Assembly (NCBI GenBank): GCA_002429115.1
Contig: DIYS01000006.1
Location: 1-12,528 of the forward strand
Length of the DNA stretch: 12,528 nt
Origin: Saccharicrinis sp. UBA6048
GTDB lineage: Bacteria; Bacteroidota; Bacteroidia; Bacteroidales; Marinilabiliaceae
Direction of reading: 5' to 3'
The translations under genes and the position numbers were made by a program. How positions within the stretch are numbered: the stretch's first letter is position 1; every line of letters begins with the position of its first letter. Positions 7,499 to 12,528 of the stretch are shown in pieces. Below the pieces are notes generated by a model, which saw only the letters and a program-made list of their open reading frames with translations, did no database searches and was not told the origin of the DNA.

Positions 7499-7506
7499 CA
7501 AAGATA
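7499..7506 (-). promoter_or_regulatory. Bacteroidota -7 box of the M20 gene
   Basis: The minus-strand reading is TATCTTTG, a perfect TAnnTTTG match. It gives a predicted start near 7492 and a leader of about 60 bases before ATG 7433. No standard-spacing -33 box is visible. Confidence 0.5.
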
Positions 7507-7685
7507 ACATATCTATATCAAGTAAGACACATTGCATACTGTCAATGATTAATTTAGTGTGTAAGATAATCAATCTGAAACTTATCAGCTTATATCAAAT
7601 ATCACTCAGTACTCATTGAGGTTGGGAAAATAATTAATCATTTTATGCAGATTGTTTCTGGAAATTAACACACAATTAAATAAAG

Positions 7686-7699
7686 AATTACGCGTAATT
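7686..7699. repeat. Perfect 14-bp palindrome in the divergent spacer
   Basis: AATTACGCGTAATT is perfectly self-complementary, with a central CGCG that is unusual in this AT-rich spacer. It lies 82 bases upstream of the DUF1573 -7 box, a plausible distance for an activator or repressor site. The function is unknown. Confidence 0.4.
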
Positions 7700-7780
7700 A
7701 TTACTATGAGGATGTCGTATTTTACTTTGGAATGTTGTGTTAAAAGCAAGTTAACAATAAGGGATTCGTCAAATAATTTA

Positions 7781-7788
7781 TAGATTTG
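7781..7788 (+). promoter_or_regulatory. Bacteroidota -7 box of the DUF1573 gene
   Basis: TAGATTTG is a perfect TAnnTTTG match. The predicted start near 7795 gives a leader of about 98 bases, longer than for the other genes here. No clear -33 element is seen. Confidence 0.5.
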
Positions 7789-7892
7789 TGTTGCGAAAGT
7801 GATAATGTATAAGGTGTAGATGAAACTAATGGCCCGTTTATTGCGTTAAAGCTTTCGGAATGAATATAGTATAATTAAAACTTAACTTAACA

Positions 7893-8978
7893 ATGAGGAA
7901 GTTAGCAACATTCGTTTTTCTTTTATCTATAAGTGCTGTTACGATTGTAGCGCAGCATGCTAAGCCAAACATTGCATTTGAGAAATCAGTATTTAAGATT
8001 GGTGAAATTAAGGAAGACGGTGGAATCAAAAACTATGAGTTTAAATTCAAAAATACTGGCGCCCAACCATTGGTAGTACATAATGTAAAAGCATCATGTG
8101 GTTGTACTACTCCACAATGGACTAAAAAACCTATTCCTCCTGGAGGTTCTGGGGTTATTAAAGCGGTAGTTGACCCGCGAAATCGTCCTGGTAATTTTAA
8201 CAAGACAATTACAGTTTCTTCAAATGCACAAAATGCAACAGTAGTGCTGCGCCTTGCGGGTAAGATTTTGCCACGAAAAATGACCGTTAATGACCTTTAT
8301 CCGCGAAATATGGATAAGATTCGTTTAGGAGGTAATCATTTGGCATTTACCAGTATGACTCCTAAGCAGGTTAAAAAGGAAGAAATAAAAGTCATTAGTA
8401 CATCGGATGATACAGTAAAGGTTTCGTTCTTAAACGTTCCTGCTCACATTAAAATTAAGTGCGTGCCTGAAGTTATTGCACCAGGTAAGCCTGCACTTAT
8501 TACTGCCACATATGATGCAAAAGTAAAGAATGATTGGGGTTTTGTAACAGATAATATTTTTGTGATTTTTAACGATGTCAGAAATTATTCAAATCGATTA
8601 ACTGTTAGTGCATCGATTCAGGAAGATTTTGCCTCATGGGATGCTGAGAAAATAAAAAATGCACCAGTGGCAAGTGTTACTGAGAAAACCTGGAAGTTTG
8701 GAGAGATAAAGCAAGGTGATGTTGTAGATCATAATTTTGAAATAAAAAATGATGGTAAGTCAGATTTGATCATCAGAAAAGTGAAAGCTTCGTGCGGTTG
8801 CACGGCTATCAAACCGCAAAAAACAATTTTGGCACCTGGTGAGTCAACTTTAATAGCCGCTAAATTTAATTCCAAAGGTAAAAGTGGCCGTCAGACAAAA
8901 ACCGTTACGATTGTAACCAATGATCCAAAGCTGGCGACGCAACGGTTGATGATAACCGGTAATGTTAAAGTGAACTAG
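7893..8978 (+). CDS. Secreted protein with two DUF1573 domains
   Basis: A 361-residue exported protein of unknown molecular role. Residues 1-20 form a Sec signal peptide (hydrophobic FVFLLSISAVTIVA, probable cleavage A20-Q21); there is no lipobox, so it is likely periplasmic or surface located. It holds two DUF1573 domains, at about 24-125 and 260-360. Both share the pattern FKIGEIK/WKFGEIK, then a VKASCGCT motif (C69, C71 and C301, C303), then PGGSG or APGES and a TITVSS or TVTIVTN strand, so they look like an internal duplication. The region between (about 126-259) is beta-rich and may be a third, divergent Ig-like domain. DUF1573 resembles the Ig-like ASH/PapD-type folds and is widespread in Bacteroidota. 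It is a single-gene unit with its own promoter and a terminator at 9003-9040. Function is not assigned. Confidence 0.9.
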   Translation: MRKLATFVFLLSISAVTIVAQHAKPNIAFEKSVFKIGEIKEDGGIKNYEFKFKNTGAQPLVVHNVKASCGCTTPQWTKKPIPPGGSGVIKAVVDPRNRPGNFNKTITVSSNAQNATVVLRLAGKILPRKMTVNDLYPRNMDKIRLGGNHLAFTSMTPKQVKKEEIKVISTSDDTVKVSFLNVPAHIKIKCVPEVIAPGKPALITATYDAKVKNDWGFVTDNIFVIFNDVRNYSNRLTVSASIQEDFASWDAEKIKNAPVASVTEKTWKFGEIKQGDVVDHNFEIKNDGKSDLIIRKVKASCGCTAIKPQKTILAPGESTLIAAKFNSKGKSGRQTKTVTIVTNDPKLATQRLMITGNVKVN

Positions 8979-9002
8979 AATTTTAAGGAAATTATAATAT
9001 AA

Positions 9003-9040
9003 GGGAGTTTACTCAGATAAACTCTCTTTTTTATTTTTTA
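9003..9040 (+). terminator. Intrinsic terminator after the DUF1573 gene
   Basis: The arms GGGAGTTTA (9003-9011) and TAAACTCTC (9018-9026) pair over 9 bp with one G-U and a 6-base loop. The run TTTTTTATTTTTTA follows directly. It ends 13 bases before the meaB start, so meaB must use a promoter very close by or depend on read-through. Confidence 0.85.
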
Positions 9041-9052
9041 TAAGCATAAGTA

Positions 9053-10165
9053 ATGGCGACAAATGATGATCATCATCACATAGAAAACGATCCTGATTTT
9101 AAAGGATTAAAGGTTAATAAAGGAGTTGAAAATGCGCCATCTATTAATCCGAATTTATCGAAGCGTCTGGTTAAACGCAAACGACAACTTTCGGTCGATG
9201 AATATGTTGAAGGTATTCTGGCTGGTAATGTCACAGTGTTAAGCCGAGCTGTAACGATGGTTGAAAGTGCATTGCCGCAGCATCAGGAAATAGCGCAGCA
9301 AATTATTGAAAGGTGTTTGCCACATGCAGGCAATAGTACCCGACTGGGTATTACAGGTGTGCCCGGAGCTGGTAAAAGTACGTTTATCGAGTCGCTCGGA
9401 ATGCATATTATAAAAAAAGGTGGTAAGCTGGCCGTGTTGGCCATTGATCCCTCAAGTGAGCGTTCGAAAGGTAGTATTCTTGGCGATAAAACTCGTATGG
9501 AGAAATTATCTGGCGAAGATAACGCGTATATTCGTCCTTCACCATCAGCAGGTTCATTAGGTGGTGTTGCCAGAAAAACCCGAGAAACGATAATTCTTTG
9601 TGAAGCAGCTGGATTTAATACCATTTTTATTGAGACGGTAGGAGTGGGGCAATCGGAAACAGCAGTGCATTCAATGGTGGATTTCTTTCTGCTGATTATG
9701 TTGGCAGGTGCAGGAGATGAACTACAAGGTATCAAACGTGGTATTATGGAAATGGCGGATGCTATTACCATTAATAAGGCGGATGGTCAAAATGTAGATC
9801 GTGCTAAGTTGGCTCAGGCAGAATATAAAAGTGCGTTGCATTTGTTCCCGCCAACCAAATCCGGATGGGAGCCGCAGGTTAAAACCTGTTCTTCCTTGTA
9901 TCATAAAGATGTGGATAAGGTATGGGAAATGGTATTGGAATATATACAATTAACCAAGGGTAACGGGTATTTTGATGATAACCGACGATCGCAGGCCAAG
10001 TATTGGATGTACGAGAGTATTAATGAGCAATTAAGAAATCATTTTTATCACCTGGCACATATTAAAGAAGCACTTAAAGAAACTGAAGCACAGGTGCTGA
10101 ATGATAAGAAAAGCTCCTTTGTTGCTGCAAAAGAACTACTTGATAATTACTTCAAAAACATTTGA
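9053..10165 (+). CDS. meaB: Methylmalonyl-CoA mutase-associated GTPase MeaB (ArgK family)
   Basis: A 370-residue G3E-family P-loop GTPase that loads and protects the adenosylcobalamin enzyme methylmalonyl-CoA mutase in the cytoplasm. After a variable His/Asp-rich N-terminal extension, the Walker A is GVPGAGKST (102-110). The ArgK/MeaB hallmark follows: AIDPSSERSKGSILGDKTRM, then the switch FIETVGVGQSE. The base-recognition motif NKAD is at 241-244. The C-terminal helical arm, used for dimerisation in the family, is present, so the length is normal. The mutase subunits are not in this window, so the partner is inferred; older annotations call such proteins LAO/AO transport ATPase, which is misleading. 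A terminator sits just upstream and a thioredoxin-like lipoprotein gene follows after 21 bases, probably on the same transcript. No consensus -7 box was found in the 74-base gap before it. Confidence 0.95.
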   Translation: MATNDDHHHIENDPDFKGLKVNKGVENAPSINPNLSKRLVKRKRQLSVDEYVEGILAGNVTVLSRAVTMVESALPQHQEIAQQIIERCLPHAGNSTRLGITGVPGAGKSTFIESLGMHIIKKGGKLAVLAIDPSSERSKGSILGDKTRMEKLSGEDNAYIRPSPSAGSLGGVARKTRETIILCEAAGFNTIFIETVGVGQSETAVHSMVDFFLLIMLAGAGDELQGIKRGIMEMADAITINKADGQNVDRAKLAQAEYKSALHLFPPTKSGWEPQVKTCSSLYHKDVDKVWEMVLEYIQLTKGNGYFDDNRRSQAKYWMYESINEQLRNHFYHLAHIKEALKETEAQVLNDKKSSFVAAKELLDNYFKNI

Positions 10166-10186
10166 AATTCCTAAATAGAAACATAT

Positions 10187-11287
10187 ATGAAAAAAATTAT
10201 TGTTGCCTTAGTGGGTGTTGCCTTATTGGCCGCTTGTCAGCCTAAAAGCTTTGAAATCACAGCAACCCTGGAAGGTGGAACTTCTGAGCGTGTTATTCTT
10301 AAACATGTAAGAAAAGGACAGCCTGCAGATATTGATACCACTGAAATGGTTGATGGTGTATTTACGTTTACAGGAAGTATAGATGCGCCTGAATTATTTG
10401 TTGCCGCAATTGATGGAAAAAAACAACCAATTGTATTTTTTGCATCGAATAATAAAATTGAAATTACAGGTAATGTCGAGCAATTGGCTGATGTAACTGT
10501 TAAAGGATCAGAGTTGACCGACTTATTGAATAAGTTTAATGATGAATTGCCTGGGCAGAAAAGAACGCAGGAGTTGAAGCAGGAATACCAGATGGCTGCC
10601 ATGAGCAAGGATCAGGATAAAATGGGATTGTTACAGGAAGAGATGCAATCAATTTTGGAAGATCAGCGTGCGTTTTTTAAGAAGTATGTTGATGACAATG
10701 CTTCTAACGAATGTGGTTTATTCCTTGCGTTGAACATGGCTCCAAACCTTGATTTGGAAAAATTGCGTGAATTGATTGCTAAGTTTGAGCCAACTATGAC
10801 CGAGCATGTTTACTTTAAAGAAATGAAGGAAATGCTTGAGCCTTTGGAGAAATTCGAAAAAGCACAGGCTGCTACAGCTGAAGGAGCCATTGCCCCTGAA
10901 TTTACTTTAACTTCATCTAATGGAGAAGAGGTGTCATTGAATAGTTTTAAGGGAAAATATGTACTTATCGACTTTTGGGCCAGCTGGTGTCAGCCATGTC
11001 GTCAGGAAAATCCAAATGTGGTTAAGGCTTATGATGAATTTAACGCTAAAGGTTTTGAAGTTATTAGTGTATCGGTAGACAGAGATCAGGATGCTTGGAA
11101 GAAGGCAATTGAAGAGGACGGTCTTACCTGGACACAGTTGATTGCTTCTAAAGAATCAGGTGTTGCAGAAGCTTATGCGATTCAATCAATTCCAAGTACT
11201 TTCCTTTTGGATAAAGAAGGTAAGATTATTGCTAAAAATTTAAGAGGTGCAGCTTTGGAAGAAAAGTTAGCTGAGTTGTTGAATTAA
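10187..11287 (+). CDS. TlpA-type thiol:disulfide oxidoreductase lipoprotein with DUF4369 domain
   Basis: A 366-residue envelope lipoprotein probably acting as a thiol-disulfide exchanger. The signal MKKIIVALVGVALLAAC has a lipobox LAAC with lipidated C17. Residues about 22-120 match the beta-rich DUF4369 domain usual in Bacteroidota thioredoxin lipoproteins; about 105-235 is helical and charged, a probable linker. The thioredoxin/AhpC-TSA-like domain starts near 236 (APEFTLTSSNGEEVSLNSFKG) and holds the active site WCQPC (C268, C271) in FWASWCQPCRQENP and the cis-proline P336 in IPSTFLLD, both intact. Its physiological substrates (for example cytochrome c maturation or envelope cysteine pairs) cannot be told. 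It follows meaB by 21 bases on the same strand. Its stop codon lies directly against an inverted-repeat element. Confidence 0.93.
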   Translation: MKKIIVALVGVALLAACQPKSFEITATLEGGTSERVILKHVRKGQPADIDTTEMVDGVFTFTGSIDAPELFVAAIDGKKQPIVFFASNNKIEITGNVEQLADVTVKGSELTDLLNKFNDELPGQKRTQELKQEYQMAAMSKDQDKMGLLQEEMQSILEDQRAFFKKYVDDNASNECGLFLALNMAPNLDLEKLRELIAKFEPTMTEHVYFKEMKEMLEPLEKFEKAQAATAEGAIAPEFTLTSSNGEEVSLNSFKGKYVLIDFWASWCQPCRQENPNVVKAYDEFNAKGFEVISVSVDRDQDAWKKAIEEDGLTWTQLIASKESGVAEAYAIQSIPSTFLLDKEGKIIAKNLRGAALEEKLAELLN

Positions 11288-11289
11288 TT

Positions 11290-11466
11290 AGAAACTGTTT
11301 AAATTTTGTTTTTGTGAGTTAGTTTGGATGAATTAAGTACGATGGCTATCGTACCTCAGACAAGGCAAAAATGATGCGAATAGCATCGCTATTTAAAGAA
11401 TTTTTGCAGAAGTATGAGCGCTTAAGTCGCCAAAATAAGCCAAAGGATAAAACTTAAACAGTTTCT
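11290..11466. repeat. MITE- or REP-like inverted-repeat element between convergent genes
   Basis: The terminal inverted repeats AGAAACTGTTTAAATTTT (11290-11307) and its near-complement (11449-11466) match at 17 of 18 positions. Inside are GTACGAT/ATCGTAC around loop GGCT (11337-11354), and GCAAAAA/TTTTTGC (11365-11371, 11401-11407). The second stem encloses AATAGC/GCTATT around ATC (11379-11393), which competes with GATGC/GCATC (11373-11387). The element fills the gap between the stop codons of the TlpA-type and LytTR genes, and its right end overlaps the LytTR stop by one base. No ORF is inside. Its size, terminal repeats and lack of coding capacity suggest a non-autonomous mobile or REP-like repeat. 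It could also act as a bidirectional terminator, though no clean T-run follows. Confidence 0.7.
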
Positions 11467-12194
11467 TAAAAACCTTCTGATTTTAGCCGTTGTAATACTT
11501 TTGTCCGATAGGTTTTCCCGATGGGGATTTGCGTGAGGTCGTCTAAAATAAGGGTATAATTCTCCCGCCCTTTTATTTCCGTTAAGGCAATGATATGACT
11601 TCGATGTGCCTGGATGTATTGCGGTGGAAGGTCTGCAGCTATCTTTTTTAAACTACCAAGTATAAGGTATGTTTTATCTTTGCATATGTATTTGATATAC
11701 TCACCATCCGCCTGTAATCGGATCAGTTCGCTAAAGTAGATTTTGTGTACCTCGGCACCTGCTTTTAGTTTGATAAAATCGCTGTGGCCAATTTCTATGA
11801 GTTCATAAGCCTTCGCCTTTTCCTCAGTTTTTAGCTGAGACTTTAATTTTTCAATGGCTTTGTTAAAACGCTCTTCTGTTATTGGTTTTAAAAGATAATC
11901 AGCAACATTTAAATCGTAGCTTTCAATGGCGTATTCAGAATAGGCAGTGGTAAATATTACTTTCGGTTGAATCGTATTGTTTTTTAAAAACTCAATACCT
12001 GTTTCATTGGGCATCTGAATGTCTAAAAATATAAGATCTATTGAACTGCCTGATTCTAATACTTCTTTGGCAAGTGAAGTGTTTTTGTATTTACCAACAA
12101 TAACAAACTCCGGATAATCCTTTAGATAATCTGCAATCAGTTCACGGGCAAAACGTTCATCATCTATGATTATACAGTTGTATGTTGATGTCAT
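11466..12194 (-). CDS. LytTR family response regulator
   Basis: A 242-residue two-component response regulator. The receiver domain (about 5-120) has the acidic pair D11-D12, the phospho-acceptor D58 in FLDIQMP, T83 in IFTTAYSEYA and K103 in LLKPI. The LytTR DNA-binding domain (about 140-240) shows FIKLKAGAEVHKIYFSELIRLQADGEYIKY and the HRSHIIAL segment with a final IPIGKTYR. The cognate membrane histidine kinase (LytS/YehU type) is not in the window. The start is set at ATG 12194 (MTSTYNCIIIDDE), which gives the normal family length; an in-frame ATG at 12260 would add 22 residues unlike a receiver N terminus, read partly from a repeat-like tract. It converges on the TlpA-type gene across the inverted-repeat element. 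No consensus -7 box was found upstream. Confidence 0.93.
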   Translation of the reverse strand: MTSTYNCIIIDDERFARELIADYLKDYPEFVIVGKYKNTSLAKEVLESGSSIDLIFLDIQMPNETGIEFLKNNTIQPKVIFTTAYSEYAIESYDLNVADYLLKPITEERFNKAIEKLKSQLKTEEKAKAYELIEIGHSDFIKLKAGAEVHKIYFSELIRLQADGEYIKYICKDKTYLILGSLKKIAADLPPQYIQAHRSHIIALTEIKGRENYTLILDDLTQIPIGKTYRTKVLQRLKSEGF

Positions 12195-12528
12195 GGTAAG
12201 TTCGTTGTGTTTTTTAATGTTCGTTAAAATACATCTCTCGGGCTCAACGGCCTGCTGCATGGGCGTCGTAAGGCGAATTTAACCCTACTAACTTAACAAA
12301 TTGAGCTGAGCCTAAGCGCTGTTTTTGATTTTATTTTTCACTTTTCAAAAGCCAAAACAGCGTTTTGGCGCTGATGAACGAAGTTACAGACTTTCCAAAA
12401 TACTCGAACCGCCTTATGCGCTATGCAGTTTGTTGCACTAAACCTAAAGGTAGCTAAAGTGCGTTGACTTGCAAGTTCTATTGGCCTTATAATGGCTTAT
12501 TATGAAAAAAAAGTTTCACAAGAATTGA
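12195..12528. repeat. Hairpin-rich non-coding tract upstream of the LytTR gene, probable dispersed repeat
   Basis: No gene is supported in these 334 bases, but several strong dyads are present. GCCAAAACAGCGTTTTGGC (12351-12369) is a perfect 8-bp hairpin with an AGC loop. One arm of it also pairs with CGCTGTTTT at 12317-12325, so two folds compete. A second hairpin uses GCACT/AGTGC (12435-12439, 12458-12462) with inner ACCT/AGGT (12442-12451). The tract from about 12240 to 12480 looks richer in G and C than the other spacers. The overall look is of a REP-like or dispersed intergenic repeat, but copy number cannot be seen from here. The region must also carry the LytTR promoter. Confidence 0.45.

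Larger units (their letters stand above)
7434..7892. other. Divergent AT-rich intergenic region between the M20 and DUF1573 genes
   Basis: This 459-base spacer has no supported gene. It contains a minus-strand -7 box for the M20 gene (7499-7506), a dyad near that start (7457-7490), a perfect 14-bp palindrome AATTACGCGTAATT (7686-7699), and a plus-strand -7 box for the DUF1573 gene (7781-7788). A 9-codon frame (7820-7849) lies in the DUF1573 leader with AAGG ahead of it, but nothing else supports translation. The middle part, roughly 7510-7680, shows nothing I recognise. Confidence 0.6.

Noticed and set aside
7820..7849. Nine-codon frame MKLMARLLR in the DUF1573 leader
   Set aside because: An AAGG lies upstream, but a frame this short is expected by chance; there is no attenuator-type hairpin with it.
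9283..9771. Long minus-strand open frame of 162 codons
   Set aside because: It is antisense to the conserved GTPase motifs of meaB, has no recognisable domain and no upstream signals.
12195..12260. Extension of the LytTR regulator to ATG 12260
   Set aside because: The added 22 residues do not fit a receiver domain N terminus and are read partly from a repeat-like tract; ATG 12194 gives the usual family length.
1..12528. Search for CRISPR arrays, tRNA or rRNA genes, transposases, toxin-antitoxin pairs and phage genes
   Set aside because: No regularly spaced direct repeats, no recognised RNA gene sequence and no coding frame matching these families was seen by eye.

Overview
The window reads as chromosomal DNA of a Bacteroidota bacterium, most like the Bacteroidales/Marinilabiliales side of the phylum. 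The evidence is a GldB-type lipoprotein, a DUF1573 protein, a DUF4369-TlpA lipoprotein, short PorT-like outer-membrane barrels, MeaB, AT-rich spacers, weak or absent Shine-Dalgarno sequences, and five perfect copies of the Bacteroidota -7 promoter box TAnnTTTG placed correctly in front of genes. The assignment is an inference from gene content; no rRNA or tRNA gene was seen.

Layout. Positions 209-3356 form a minus-strand block, read in the order outer-membrane barrel, glutamine-dependent NAD synthetase (nadE), Crp/Fnr-type regulator. The regulator also appears to have its own promoter with a 16-bp palindrome at the predicted transcription start. From 3487 a divergent plus-strand operon runs gldB, a stand-alone nitrilase-fold amidase, then 5-formyltetrahydrofolate cyclo-ligase. 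It ends at a strong hairpin (5861-5891) that works in both directions, because a 55-residue 2[4Fe-4S] ferredoxin converges on it from the minus strand. Further right on the minus strand is an M20 family amidohydrolase. A 460-base AT-rich divergent spacer with promoters on both strands separates it from a two-domain DUF1573 secreted protein, which closes with an intrinsic terminator. Next come meaB and a thioredoxin-like lipoprotein, probably co-transcribed, and then a LytTR response regulator pointing back toward them.

Most genes are housekeeping or envelope genes: NAD and folate metabolism, iron-sulfur electron transfer, metabolite clean-up, cell-surface proteins and two regulators. I do not see a defence island, phage, CRISPR array, transposase or biosynthetic cluster, and I do not claim a new multi-gene system.

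The least ordinary DNA is non-coding. A 177-base element (11290-11466) with 18-bp terminal inverted repeats and nested internal hairpins fills the gap between two convergent stop codons exactly. A second hairpin-rich tract (about 12240-12480) lies upstream of the LytTR gene and looks like another dispersed repeat. There are also palindromes in the leaders of the Crp-like and M20 genes.
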